Source: Desulfobacula toluolica Tol2 (GTDB lineage Bacteria; Desulfobacterota; Desulfobacteria; Desulfobacterales; Desulfobacteraceae). Taken from it: DNA of 64,000 nucleotides. The notes under the pieces were generated by a model. It saw nothing but the letters and a program-made list of their open reading frames with translations, did not search any database and had not been told where the DNA came from. The DNA is taken from the NCBI RefSeq assembly GCF_000307105.1, contig NC_018645.1, forward strand, positions 4,350,001-4,414,000, read 5' to 3'. This document shows positions 1 to 8,374 of the stretch, piece by piece; the first letter of the stretch is position 1; each line of letters opens with the position of its first letter. Both the position numbers and the translations under genes were made by a program.

Positions 1-460
1 TGGAGACATCGGTTCTTCCTCCGGCCCCCATGCTGGAAACCGCGGCAAGATCCATCTGTCTTGCTTCGACCAGCAGGTTTATCTTTGAATTAAGACCGTC
101 TATGGCATCCACCACAACATCAATATCTTTGAATAACAGATCCTCAAGACTTTGGGCATTGACAAATGAACTGTGGATCTGAACACGGCAATGCGGATTA
201 ATATCTTTTACCCGTTCACCGGCAATGACGGCTTTTTGTCTGCCAATAGTGGAATGCAATGCAAACAGCTGACGGTTGATATTTGTTGCATCCACCCTGT
301 CAAAATCAATGAGATGCAAATTTCCAACCCCTGCACGGGCAAGGGCTTCGGTTGCAAACGACCCCACTGCCCCCAGGCCGAAAACCGCCACGGTTGACTG
401 TTGTATCTTTTCCATTGCCAATGCCCCGAGAAGCTGTCGGGTTCGAGCAAACTGATCCAT
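1..460 (-). CDS. tcdA: tRNA threonylcarbamoyladenosine dehydratase, N-terminal part (cut by window edge)
   Basis: The minus-strand frame from the ATG at 460 runs open to base 1 and gives about 153 residues of an E1-like (ThiF/MoeB/HesA) protein. It starts MDQFARTRQLLG, followed by a Rossmann nucleotide-binding stretch VAVFGLGAVGSFATEAL, then LIDFDRVDATNINRQ, the usual Asp/Asn/Arg ATP site of this family, and a VVDAIDGLNSK segment. TcdA (CsdL) uses ATP to close the t6A37 side chain of ANN-decoding tRNAs into its cyclic form in the cytoplasm. The short N-terminus before the Rossmann fold and the DAID motif favour TcdA over ThiF or MoeB, but the C-terminal half lies outside the window. An AGGA ribosome site precedes the start. 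It is the last visible gene of the leftward block starting at iorA. Confidence 0.82.
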   Translation of the reverse strand, partial: MDQFARTRQLLGALAMEKIQQSTVAVFGLGAVGSFATEALARAGVGNLHLIDFDRVDATNINRQLFALHSTIGRQKAVIAGERVKDINPHCRVQIHSSFVNAQSLEDLLFKDIDVVVDAIDGLNSKINLLVEARQMDLAAVSSMGAGGRTDVS

Positions 461-494
461 TATGTGTCCTTTTATTATTTGTCTTTTTTTCCCT

Positions 495-560
495 GTAACT
501 GCAATGGCAGACCGGTCATTTCACCCAAGGGGTTGTGTACAACAAGAAATGAATGTCAAA
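495..560 (+). repeat. Dispersed palindromic repeat, diverged copy
   Basis: The sequence begins TAACTGCAATGGCAGACC and continues with TTTCACC and ACAACAAGAAATGAA. It aligns with the repeat at 42151-42240 and more loosely with those at 9767, 9978 and 57439. It fills most of the 120-bp gap between tatD and tcdA. This is the most degraded of the five copies, so membership is less certain than for the others. Confidence 0.5.
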
Positions 561-580
561 CATTTGATTTGCAAAGAGTT

Positions 581-1363
581 TCATTTGAATATTGAATAAA
601 ATAATTTCAAACTGTTCTCATAGGCATGCCGTGAAAAATCTTCAAATTCCATGCCGATTCTGTTGGATGCCAATTGTGCGATAGCCGGTAGATTTTTAGG
701 TTCATTGAGTCTTGAAACAGTTGGTTCAGACAGATACGGATAAATATCCGGTGAATCCGTTTCTATCACAAAGCGATTTTTGGATACCCGTTTCAATGCA
801 GCCACAACCTTTTTGGCCCCGGGATTTGTCACCGAACCTGAAAAAGAGATGAACAGGCCATGGGTTTCAAAAAAAGGAATCATGTCTGCCGAACCCGAAT
901 AAGAGTGAATTAATCCCGGAACCTTTAGTTTTCCATGTTTTTTAAGAATATGGATAAAATCATCCCAGGCTTTCCTGATATGGATGGTAATGGGACGTTC
1001 CAGCTCCCTTGCCAGTGCCAGGTGGTGTTCAAACACCTTGATCTGTTCATCCCGGTCAACCGTTTTATCGGTAAAATCAAGCCCTGTCTCGCCAATACCG
1101 GACAGATAAGCCAAAAGATACTGTTCCAGACGTTCTTTCCATTGTTTGGATCGGGCTTTCACAAACCAGGGATGAATCCCGAAACAGGGCAGAACCGAAC
1201 GATACTGCCCTGACAATGTTGCCGTGAACTCAAAATTATCTTCACTGGTGGCACAGGACACCATGTACCTGACTTTTGCTTTGTCTGCGCGATCCAATAT
1301 ATGCGGGATATCGAAAAGTATCCGTGAATCATGCAAATGGCAATGTGAATCAATAAAATTCAT
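581..1363 (-). CDS. TatD family metal-dependent hydrolase
   Basis: This 260-residue TIM-barrel amidohydrolase has normal length for the TatD family. It opens with FIDSHCHLHD, which carries the two metal-binding histidines. It continues with GIHPWF, the IGETGLDF glutamate segment, ITIHIRKAW and GLIHSYSG, and ends the active site with VIETDSPDIYP. TatD proteins are cytoplasmic metal-dependent 3'-exonucleases or D-aminoacyl-tRNA deacylases; which activity applies cannot be told from sequence. The gene starts 10 bp after mqnB ends and belongs to the iorA-iorB-aroQ-mqnB-tatD series. The ribosome site is weak, suggesting translation coupled to mqnB. Confidence 0.85.
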   Translation of the reverse strand: MNFIDSHCHLHDSRILFDIPHILDRADKAKVRYMVSCATSEDNFEFTATLSGQYRSVLPCFGIHPWFVKARSKQWKERLEQYLLAYLSGIGETGLDFTDKTVDRDEQIKVFEHHLALARELERPITIHIRKAWDDFIHILKKHGKLKVPGLIHSYSGSADMIPFFETHGLFISFSGSVTNPGAKKVVAALKRVSKNRFVIETDSPDIYPYLSEPTVSRLNEPKNLPAIAQLASNRIGMEFEDFSRHAYENSLKLFYSIFK

Positions 1364-1373
1364 TCTTTCACAA

Positions 1374-2105
1374 TCAAATCAAATGGGAAACACCAGTGCA
1401 AACCACGCCCAATTGCTTTGCCGCCAAATCAATATCCCATTTTTCCTTGTCTCTTTCACCCACAAAATTGGATGCTGCCCTGACTTCAATAATGGGAATG
1501 CCATAGAGTGCCGCAATGTGATTACAGGCTGCGCCTTCCATGGCTTCCATCACTGAAGAAAAAGTGCAATAGAGCTGATTTGCACGGTTCAGGGAAGATG
1601 TAATGGTTGAAACAGTTATAAACAAACCTTTTACGATCCGGGTCCCTGTGATTGAAAAAACCCGGCACAGCCTGTCATGGGTTTGATCGACCATGTCCGG
1701 GTCAAAAGGATAAATCCCCTGCCGGCTTAAAGGCTCGTCTTTTAGCACATCAAAAGGCAGGGGAGCATTTTTAAAAGCATCTGTTTGAACACCTGTATGG
1801 ATATAATGCTCCTGGGTGGCAATGGCAACATCACCTATATTCAAACCGGTTTGTTGAAAAACGCCTGCAATACCTGTCTGTAAAATCAATACGGGAGATG
1901 CGTGTTCAAGATAAGCTGTCAGCGCATGGGCGGCATTGAATACCCCGGCACCCGTCAGTACAAGGTCATATGTTTTTTCATGAACTTTCCCGGACAGGAT
2001 TGTCAGACCGGTTCTGGTCACTCTTTTTGAAACTCCCGGCCACAGGGTTAAAAAATGAGACATCTCAACTTGAGTGGCACATAAAATGAGAAGATCAGGA
2101 TTCAT
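1374..2105 (-). CDS. mqnB: Futalosine hydrolase (menaquinone synthesis)
   Basis: A 243-residue nucleoside-phosphorylase-fold protein. Visible signatures are LVLTGAGVFNAAHAL, LILQTGIAGVFQQTGLNIGDVAIA and, near the C-terminus, EAMEGAACNHIAALYGIP followed by IEVRAASNFVGERD, with the catalytic acidic residue of the MTAN/MqnB fold. MqnB cleaves hypoxanthine from futalosine in the alternative (chorismate-futalosine) route to menaquinone. It overlaps the 3' end of aroQ by 11 bp, tying a shikimate-pathway enzyme that feeds chorismate to a menaquinone enzyme. A UbiA-family enzyme that would fit the prenylation step lies at 60286-61182. The general family is clear; the choice of futalosine over other nucleosides rests on overall similarity and context. 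Confidence 0.85.
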   Translation of the reverse strand: MNPDLLILCATQVEMSHFLTLWPGVSKRVTRTGLTILSGKVHEKTYDLVLTGAGVFNAAHALTAYLEHASPVLILQTGIAGVFQQTGLNIGDVAIATQEHYIHTGVQTDAFKNAPLPFDVLKDEPLSRQGIYPFDPDMVDQTHDRLCRVFSITGTRIVKGLFITVSTITSSLNRANQLYCTFSSVMEAMEGAACNHIAALYGIPIIEVRAASNFVGERDKEKWDIDLAAKQLGVVCTGVSHLI

Positions 2106-2550
2106 TGATCATGTTTGCCAGGGCATTTAATGCCATTGTATATCCATAAGGACCGCATCCGGTGATCTGTCCGGTGACAATATCCGCCAGCAATGATTTG
2201 TGGCGGAAAGCTTCTCTTTTATGAATATTGGACAAATGGATCTCAATAACCGGGCAGGACATTAAAAGCATGGCATCTCTCAATGCAACACTTGTGTGGG
2301 TAAATGCCCCCGGATTGATCATGATGCCGTCAATATTGTCTTCAAACATTTCGTGAATTTTATCAACAATTGCCCCTTCATGGTTGGACTGAAAAAACAC
2401 AATATCCACCCCCAATTTTAACGCCTTTTGGGCAAGATCCTTATTGATTTCATCAAGGGTAAGGGAACCGTATATTTCAGGCTCCCTTTTTCCCAGCATA
2501 TTCAAATTAGGGCCGTTAATCGCTTGAATTTTTTTTGTTTTCTGTGTCAT
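2095..2550 (-). CDS. aroQ: 3-dehydroquinate dehydratase, type II
   Basis: A 151-residue protein of full length for the dodecameric type II dehydroquinase. It carries INGPNLNMLGKREPEIYG with the flexible-lid arginine and catalytic tyrosine, NPGAFTHTSVALRDAM, and PVIEIHLSNIHKREAFRHKS with the catalytic histidine. It converts 3-dehydroquinate to 3-dehydroshikimate in the cytoplasmic shikimate pathway. The ATG overlaps the iorB stop in an ATGA arrangement and its own end overlaps mqnB, so it sits mid-operon and is probably translationally coupled on both sides. Confidence 0.95.
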   Translation of the reverse strand: MTQKTKKIQAINGPNLNMLGKREPEIYGSLTLDEINKDLAQKALKLGVDIVFFQSNHEGAIVDKIHEMFEDNIDGIMINPGAFTHTSVALRDAMLLMSCPVIEIHLSNIHKREAFRHKSLLADIVTGQITGCGPYGYTMALNALANMINES

Positions 2551-3140
2551 TCGCCTTTTGCCGCCTCATATCCCATTTCAAAAGCTTTAAGGTTCATGTC
2601 TAAAAACGCTTTTTTTGTCCTTCTTTTAATGGCCTCTATCACATTTTCCTTTGTAAAACCAAGTCCGCCTGACTGGACCAGGGCACCCAAAAGAACAATA
2701 TTGACACTCATGGGGCTTCCGGCTTCTTTGGCAAGTCTCATTGCATCAATGGCAACAAGGCTTGCACATTTTTCTTTGAGCAAATCTTTCACATTTTCAA
2801 CATCCGGGTAAACCCCTTTGCCGATAGCCACGGTAAAAGGCGGCAGGGTTGCCGTATTTGTGATCACTTTTGTGTTCTTGCTGCACCTGTTTAAGGCTCT
2901 CAATGTTTCAGCAGGTTCAAATCCCATCAGGATATCTGCTTCACCGTCTGAAATAATAGAACTGGTTGCATCTCCAAAAACTATGGCTGATTCAACAACA
3001 CCACCCCGCTGGGCCATTCCGTGTATTTCGCTCATTCTGACCGGTACGCCTGAAATCAGTGCCGCCTCACCCAACACCTTGGATGCAAGAAGATTGCCCT
3101 GGCCACCCACAGCTACGATGATTAATCTGGTTGTTTCCAT
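2547..3140 (-). CDS. iorB: Indolepyruvate:ferredoxin oxidoreductase, beta subunit
   Basis: A 197-residue gamma-domain protein of the 2-oxoacid:ferredoxin oxidoreductase family. It starts LIIVAVGGQGNLLASKVLG, then has SEIHGMAQRGGVV and DILMGFEPAETLRAL, all typical of IorB. With IorA it oxidises aryl pyruvates to aryl-acetyl-CoA and reduces ferredoxin, or runs in reverse to assimilate aryl acids. It lies 26 bp downstream of iorA. Unlike many 2-oxoacid oxidoreductases it has no iron-sulfur ligands of its own, as expected for this subunit. Confidence 0.93.
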   Translation of the reverse strand: METTRLIIVAVGGQGNLLASKVLGEAALISGVPVRMSEIHGMAQRGGVVESAIVFGDATSSIISDGEADILMGFEPAETLRALNRCSKNTKVITNTATLPPFTVAIGKGVYPDVENVKDLLKEKCASLVAIDAMRLAKEAGSPMSVNIVLLGALVQSGGLGFTKENVIEAIKRRTKKAFLDMNLKAFEMGYEAAKGE

Positions 3141-3166
3141 TGTTTATATGATCCTCTTTTTAAAGG

Positions 3167-5017
3167 TTATTTTTTTAAAGGCGTGATCGCATTTTCAGGG
3201 CATATCTGGGCACAAACCGCACACCCTACACAGGTATCTGCATCAATCTTCACCTTTTCGTCTTCAAGATAAAAGGATGGACAGGCAATGGTATTGATAC
3301 AATCCCTGTGATCCACACACTTGTCGGAAACCTTGAATGCTCTGGGCTTGAGCAATTTCAAGCTTTTTGCATACAAAGCACAAGGTTCCTGGGATATAAT
3401 AACGGAAACACCTTTGTATGCCAGGGCTTCCTTGATGGTTTCGATGCTCTTTTTCACCTTGAACGGCTTGATGATGGAAACATGTTCCACACCAAAGGCT
3501 TTGACCACTTTTTCGATATTCACCCGGCCGAATCCGCTCAGGCCGAACCTTTCCATGTCAACACCAGGATGGGGCTGGTGTCCTGTCATAGCCGTGATGT
3601 CATTTTCAAGGATGACCAGGGTGAAATTGTGGTTGTTGAATACGGCATTGACAAGTCCTGTCATGCCTGAATGAAAAAAGGTGGAATCGCCGATAACCGA
3701 GACCACTTTCTGATCCGTGGCCTGGCTGAATCCGCAGGAAGAACTGACCGAAGAACCCATGCAGATCACAAAGTCACCCGTACTTAAAGGCGGCATAAAT
3801 CCCAGAGTATAACAGCCGATGTCATTGGGGCAGATGATATCCATATCTTTGGCTGCCTGCTGAATCTCATAAAATGTTGCCCGGTGTGAACACCCGGAGC
3901 AAAGATTTGGCGGACGCATAGGAATTTCAGGAACATTGTCGACAGACAGTTTTTCTGTTGGTGTGTACTCAATACCAAAGTAATCAGCCATATTTTTTCT
4001 GACCATGGCAGGATCATATTCATAGAGGCGGGAGAACAATGCTTCTGATTTACCATTAATGAGTATGATTATTCCGGTCTCCTGGGCAAAGGCTTTTACA
4101 GCTTCCTCCATGAACGGTTCGCCTTCTTCGATGACAAGGACTTTTTCGCAATCTGCCAGAAAATCTTTGATCTGTTGTTCCGGCATGGGGTTGGAAAATC
4201 CCAGGCGTAAAATTTTTGCATTGTTTTCAATGCTAAGATCTTTTACAGCATCCTGAGCATAGTGATAGCTGACACCATTGGCAATAATACCAAATTTTCC
4301 AGATCCTTCAATCAAGTTAAACTCGGATGTTTCAGCAATTCTTTTTGCTCTGTTCATCTTTTCAAGCACTTTGACATGAAGTTGCCTTGATACCACCGGA
4401 ACCGTAACGCATCGGCCCGGATCTTTTTCAAATCTGCCTTTGGTTTGCATTGGTTTTATATCACCAAAGGTCACATAGGCATTGGAATGGTTGATTCTGG
4501 TAGTGGTTCTTAACAGGACCGGCTGATTGAGTTCCTCTGAAAGTTCAAATGCATACTTGATCATCTCTTTTGCTTCAGGTACGGATGAGGGTTCAAGCAT
4601 GGGCAGATTGCCGAATTTTGCATAATAACGGTTGTCCTGCTCATTCTGGCTTGAAAACATGGACGGATCATCAGCTGTCAGGATCACCATGCCGCCGGTC
4701 ACTCCGACATAGGCCAGAGTCATCAGAGGATCAGCCGCAACATTCAATCCCACATGTTTCATCATGCAAAAGGTGCGAAGTCCTGAGTTGGCAGCAGCAG
4801 CCGCCACTTCCAGGGCGACTTTTTCATTGGTGCTGTATTCAAAATAGAGGTCTGATTCCTGAGACATCTGAAAAAGATTCAAAGAAATTTCAGAAGAAGG
4901 GGTGCCCGGATAGGTTGTAGCAAATGCCACACCTGCCTCAACAGCACCTCTTGCGATGGCTTCATTCCCCAGGAGCATGATTTTTTCACCCGGACTGTCA
5001 TTCAATAATTTGTGCAT
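3167..5017 (-). CDS. iorA: Indolepyruvate:ferredoxin oxidoreductase, alpha subunit
   Basis: A 616-residue protein of the normal IorA length. The N-terminal pyrimidine-binding domain is shown by ATTYPGTPSSEIS. CSGCSHRATF begins the thiamine-diphosphate domain near residue 370, which continues with the GDSTFFHSGMTGL Mg-binding segment. The C-terminus is a ferredoxin domain with CVDHRDCINTIACP followed by CVGCAVCAQICPENAI. It is the catalytic subunit for aryl pyruvate oxidation with ferredoxin and acts in the cytoplasm. It is the first gene of the iorA-iorB-aroQ-mqnB-tatD-(tcdA) run, and an AGGAG-type ribosome site lies just upstream. Confidence 0.95.
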   Translation of the reverse strand: MHKLLNDSPGEKIMLLGNEAIARGAVEAGVAFATTYPGTPSSEISLNLFQMSQESDLYFEYSTNEKVALEVAAAAANSGLRTFCMMKHVGLNVAADPLMTLAYVGVTGGMVILTADDPSMFSSQNEQDNRYYAKFGNLPMLEPSSVPEAKEMIKYAFELSEELNQPVLLRTTTRINHSNAYVTFGDIKPMQTKGRFEKDPGRCVTVPVVSRQLHVKVLEKMNRAKRIAETSEFNLIEGSGKFGIIANGVSYHYAQDAVKDLSIENNAKILRLGFSNPMPEQQIKDFLADCEKVLVIEEGEPFMEEAVKAFAQETGIIILINGKSEALFSRLYEYDPAMVRKNMADYFGIEYTPTEKLSVDNVPEIPMRPPNLCSGCSHRATFYEIQQAAKDMDIICPNDIGCYTLGFMPPLSTGDFVICMGSSVSSSCGFSQATDQKVVSVIGDSTFFHSGMTGLVNAVFNNHNFTLVILENDITAMTGHQPHPGVDMERFGLSGFGRVNIEKVVKAFGVEHVSIIKPFKVKKSIETIKEALAYKGVSVIISQEPCALYAKSLKLLKPRAFKVSDKCVDHRDCINTIACPSFYLEDEKVKIDADTCVGCAVCAQICPENAITPLKK

Positions 5018-5051
5018 CTGTTCTCCTTAATTTAAAAGCTGTTTACAATTA

Positions 5052-5357
5052 TTATGCATATAATTTTTCCGCGTCCTCAAGGGATGAGGCATATCCTTTG
5101 AACCCTTCAACATCTTCGCAGGAGCTAATGGAGGCAAAAGCAAAAAAACCCTCAACCATGGTTTTTTCCCCTTGCCTTATCAGAGCCATAAACAGCACAG
5201 GGACAAGACAGATATTTGCCTTCCCTGTTTGAACTGAAAATTCAAGGGGCTTGATTGTTTTGTAAACAGCATACAGTTTTGTTTGCACCGGCATAATCTG
5301 AACAATTTCAGGATACGTTTGGTGAGTATGACTATGATCGCTACAATGATTACACAT
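5052..5357 (-). CDS. Small conserved-looking hypothetical protein
   Basis: About 101 residues, starting MCNHCSDHSHTHQ. The Cys/His-rich N-terminus could bind a metal; the rest alternates hydrophobic and acidic stretches (VPVLFMALIRQGEK, EGFFAFASISSCEDVEGF). I do not recognise a family. The ATG at 5357 is preferred over the GTG nine bases upstream because AAAGG lies eight bases before it. It sits between a phosphoesterase and iorA with 35-bp gaps, so it could be transcribed with either. It is accepted as real because of codon use and spacing, not homology. Confidence 0.6.
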   Translation of the reverse strand: MCNHCSDHSHTHQTYPEIVQIMPVQTKLYAVYKTIKPLEFSVQTGKANICLVPVLFMALIRQGEKTMVEGFFAFASISSCEDVEGFKGYASSLEDAEKLYA

Positions 5358-5392
5358 TATTAACACCTTTCATTCTATGTTGAAGGCTATTG

Positions 5393-6130
5393 TCAAAGTT
5401 CCGATTTCTCAAGCTGATCCGCATATAGTCCTGGTATGCCGGCCTTTTTAATTTTTTTTGCAGCCGCGTGATAATCATAAGGCACAAATCTTGACGTTAC
5501 ACTCTGCCGGACGGAATCCCATACCACATATTTGGCTTCATTATAACCATCTCGTGGCTGCCCCACGCTTCCGCTATTTATAATATAACGTCTGTTTTTT
5601 TCAAGAGGAACGGTTGATTTCATAAAACTTTTCTTTTTAAGATTTCCCCGATCAAGTTCATAAATTCTCAATTGATGAGTGTGGCCGACAAAGGCAATTC
5701 TCTGTTTAATTAGTTCCATGATCTGAATCAATCTTTTATCAGATTCATGAAAAACATAGCGGGCAATGTTGTCCGGCGGCACACCATGGACAAACCTACA
5801 CCCATAACGGACAAGACAAAATTTCAGAGTTGAAACATAATATTTTGCAGGATCGGATAATTTCTTTTGGTTGATGACCAGAGCTTTTCTTGCATAGGGG
5901 TTAAAGGTTGCCAAATAATCTTTATCCAGCAATGCCAGCTCATGATTTCCAAGAACAGATGATATGTCATGCCTTTTTAAACCGGCAATGACTTCTTCAG
6001 GTTGTGCCCCGTATCCGATATTATCCCCCAATGAAATAATATCATCAATGGCTTGTGTTGATATATCCGCCATCACAGCCTGGAATGCATCCAGATTGCT
6101 GTGAACGTCTGAAATAACCGCAAGCCTCAT
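5393..6130 (-). CDS. Calcineurin-like metallophosphoesterase
   Basis: A 245-residue protein with the metal-site motifs of the YfcE/MJ0936 branch: AVISDVHSNLDAF at the start, IISLGDNIGYG, VLGNHELALL, FVGHTHQLRIYEL and INSGSVGQPRDG. These supply the Asp, His and Asn ligands of a binuclear metal centre. Members hydrolyse phosphodiesters or phosphomonoesters; the physiological substrate cannot be deduced. It begins 6 bp after hslO ends and is probably cotranscribed with it. Confidence 0.88.
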   Translation of the reverse strand: MRLAVISDVHSNLDAFQAVMADISTQAIDDIISLGDNIGYGAQPEEVIAGLKRHDISSVLGNHELALLDKDYLATFNPYARKALVINQKKLSDPAKYYVSTLKFCLVRYGCRFVHGVPPDNIARYVFHESDKRLIQIMELIKQRIAFVGHTHQLRIYELDRGNLKKKSFMKSTVPLEKNRRYIINSGSVGQPRDGYNEAKYVVWDSVRQSVTSRFVPYDYHAAAKKIKKAGIPGLYADQLEKSEL

Positions 6131-6136
6131 AGCACC

Positions 6137-7063
6137 TTATCTGCCTAACACCTTAAGATCATTTTCACTGAAATGATACACGGAATTACAATGATGACAG
6201 CAAAGCTCTAAAGGAAAGGGGCCGTTTTTCATTATATCTTTTTTCTCCTTATCCGGTAAACTTTTCAAATACCCTTCCATCCTGTCTTTTGAACACCTGC
6301 AAAAAAACTCCACCCGGCTGTTGTTTAAAAATTGCGGTTCAAGACTTGAAAATTCCCTGTTAATAATCTCTTCAGGTGTTTGCCCTTTGAAGAACAAGTT
6401 TCCCAGAGAATCAATGCCCTGAATCATTTTTTCCGCTTCAATGACACGGGAAGCATCTGCACCCGGAAGTGCCTGGAGAAAAATCCCCCCTGCGCCCTTA
6501 ACCTCTTGATTGTCATCAAAAAAAACACTTAAGTTAAACCCGGTGGGAATCTGTTCAGACACCAAAAAATAATTGGCCAGATCTTCAGCAATGCTTCCAT
6601 GCTCAAGGGCCACCTTGCCTGAATAGGGTGTGGGATAATTCTCCAGGTATTTTGTCACTGTAAGAAAACCCGCGCCATAAAGTGTTGATAAATATTTAAT
6701 GTTTTCAGGATGGGTTACCTTGATCTGGCGGGTTTTAAGATACCCCCGGACTTCTCCAAACACATTGGATTCAACATCCAGACCTTTCACGGGTCCTGAA
6801 CACTGGATATCAATACTGAGCCTGTCATTTTTATCTTTAAGGCTTGCACACAAAAGGGTAGCCGCAATATAAGCCTGGCCCAGCACCAGGGTTTCCAGCG
6901 GCCCCAGTTCATGGTTTGCCCTCATTTCATTGACCATCCGGGTGTTATGAACAACAGCACCCCTGATCGTCTTATCAGCCATGATAAACCGGTATATCCT
7001 GTCTTTTGCCGAAGCTTTGAACTGTGCTTTGACATCATTATTAAACACATCTTTTTTAATCAT
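6137..7063 (-). CDS. hslO: Redox-regulated chaperone Hsp33
   Basis: A 308-residue protein matching Hsp33 in length and plan. The N-terminal domain includes GAVVHNTRMVNEMR and LGQAYIAATLL. The C-terminal redox switch is seen as FFCRCSKDRMEG followed about 28 residues later by CCHHC, giving the CxC...CxxC zinc ligands. Oxidation releases zinc and unfolds the switch, turning the protein into an ATP-independent holdase in the cytoplasm. In a probable anaerobe this fits defence against oxygen exposure. No clear ribosome site is visible before the ATG. Confidence 0.94.
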   Translation of the reverse strand: MIKKDVFNNDVKAQFKASAKDRIYRFIMADKTIRGAVVHNTRMVNEMRANHELGPLETLVLGQAYIAATLLCASLKDKNDRLSIDIQCSGPVKGLDVESNVFGEVRGYLKTRQIKVTHPENIKYLSTLYGAGFLTVTKYLENYPTPYSGKVALEHGSIAEDLANYFLVSEQIPTGFNLSVFFDDNQEVKGAGGIFLQALPGADASRVIEAEKMIQGIDSLGNLFFKGQTPEEIINREFSSLEPQFLNNSRVEFFCRCSKDRMEGYLKSLPDKEKKDIMKNGPFPLELCCHHCNSVYHFSENDLKVLGR

Positions 7064-7232
7064 AATCCAACATTCTTTTAACTTATGGTTATTTTGACTA
7101 TCTTTTATCTTTTGAAAACAGATTTCAAATATTTCCCCTTGCTCTTAGCCTTAGATATTATAAATAGCGGATTCTTAATGTAAAGCTTGATTCTATAATA
7201 TTTACCGTTTCTTCTTCCTGCTTTTTTCAATA

Positions 7233-7346
7233 TTATTGTGCAAATCCCCTGTCAAAACTTCTGAATTGTATGGCTTCGCTCAGATGGTGCCGCTCAATTT
7301 TTGTTTCTTCTTCAAGATCTGCAATAGTCCTTGCCACCCTTATAAC
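7233..7346 (-). pseudogene. comM (Mg-chelatase-like ATPase) C-terminal fragment
   Basis: The minus-strand reading VIRVARTIADLEEETKIERH, followed by HLSEAIQFRSFDR, is the characteristic C-terminus of the YifB/ComM family. Only about 37 residues are left before the stop, and the preceding residues on this frame do not resemble the family. It is a decayed remnant, the first of several in the 7.1-8.6 kb graveyard. Confidence 0.7.
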
Positions 7347-7491
7347 ACAAAGGATATTCACTTTGGAACAGATCAAGGAACTTATCAGGATTACCAACAG
7401 ACTGATCCGTAACGGCACCTTCCTTTCCTCTTAACTGATTTGAAGTTTCAATATAGGATTCTCCCAAAATCAAACTTTTTTGGAGGACACT

Positions 7492-7758
7492 ATGGATTAC
7501 AAAACACCTGAACCAATTGGAGATCCTGATTGGGGGGAATCTTGTGGTAGATCTATTGGCAGCACCGATGACCTCGACACTCTAAAAAATTAAACAAATC
7601 AAACCTTCAAGGAAAGGTTGTACCTGGCATATCTATGGTATCTCAAATACAAGAACTCACCGAAAGATTATTTGGTTGACCATGATGTAAGCGTTGATTT
7701 TTATAAATCCCTTTTTGATGATCCAACTTCGATTCAACCTCCAGAACCGTACCTGTAA
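7492..7758 (+). CDS. Small unknown ORF interrupted by an in-frame stop
   Basis: A GGAGG ribosome site at 7482-7486 stands ahead of the ATG at 7492. The reading gives a 33-residue acidic peptide (MDYKTPEPIGDPDWGESCGR then SIGSTDDLDTLKN) ending at TAA 7591-7593. The same frame then stays open for 54 more protein-like residues (FKERLYLAYLWYLKYKNSPK, later DHDVSVDFYKSLFDD) to TAA at 7756. Either a 33-residue peptide is made, or this is an 88-residue gene broken by one stop. I recognise no family. It lies directly upstream of the aldehyde oxidoreductase remnant. Confidence 0.4.
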
Positions 7759-7813
7759 CACCTTCTTCAGCATGCTTTTATTGGCTGCAAAATACCAAAA
7801 CAGGAATACACAA

Positions 7814-8119
7814 ATCGCCATGGCATCGGTGGATTGTACAGGCCTGTGGCTGCTGGCAAGCTTTGCCTTAACCACACCGGAGGGAGCAGATGCGTTTTTA
7901 AAGGTCATGAATGCCAAATTCGGCGTCCAAATGTCCCCGGACGATATCCCGGCCCTTGGCGTCAGGGTATTGAAACAAGAATTGGAATTTAACCGCAAAG
8001 CCGGATTAACCAGTGAGGATGACCGGTTGCCTGATTTTTTTTATAAATAACCGCTTTTACCGCACAATAAAGTTGTTTTAATCAGTCCAGAAGAGATGGA
8101 CACGGCTTTAAATTTTTAA
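7814..8119 (+). pseudogene. Aldehyde:ferredoxin oxidoreductase, C-terminal remnant
   Basis: The plus-strand reading contains IAMASVDCTGLWLL, then VMNAKFGVQMSPDDIPALGV, then QELEFNRKAGLTSEDDRLPD. This is the recognisable C-terminal domain of tungsten aldehyde:ferredoxin oxidoreductase (AOR). A TAA at 8048-8050 interrupts the frame, yet the same frame continues with PLLPHNKVV and PEEMDTALNF, the normal end of the family. About five sixths of the gene, including the pterin and cluster-binding domains, is missing. An aldehyde-oxidising enzyme has therefore been lost here. The MoaD-like remnant that follows is its usual neighbour. Confidence 0.8.
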
Positions 8120-8136
8120 TTGGATGATGTCAATTA

Positions 8137-8327
8137 AAGATCAAGGTTAAATTATTCGGCACTCTGGGGCAAAATTTCCCAGGGTATGATTCTTTAAAAG
8201 GTATGGTATGAATATTCTGGATACAAGCAACTATCTTGTCATCATGAACAAAACAATTGCCAAATCAACAGACCGGTTGATCCATGGGGCAACCCTGCAT
8301 ATTTTTCAGGCCATGGCCGGGGGATAA
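8137..8327 (+). pseudogene. MoaD/ThiS-like sulfur carrier remnant, frameshifted
   Basis: Two overlapping frames make up a beta-grasp sulfur carrier. The first (8137-8211) reads KIKVKLFGTLGQNFPGYDSL and stops. The second (8208-8327) reads IMNKTIAKSTDRLIHGATL and ends FQAMAGG, the double-glycine tail that is thiocarboxylated in MoaD. The frameshift and a shortened middle show that it is inactive. MoaD-like genes commonly follow AOR genes because tungstopterin synthesis needs them, so this and the preceding remnant are one decayed operon. Confidence 0.65.
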
Positions 8328-8374
8328 TGCTTATACCAATCCTCTTCATCCGAATTCCCATAAAACATCCGAAC

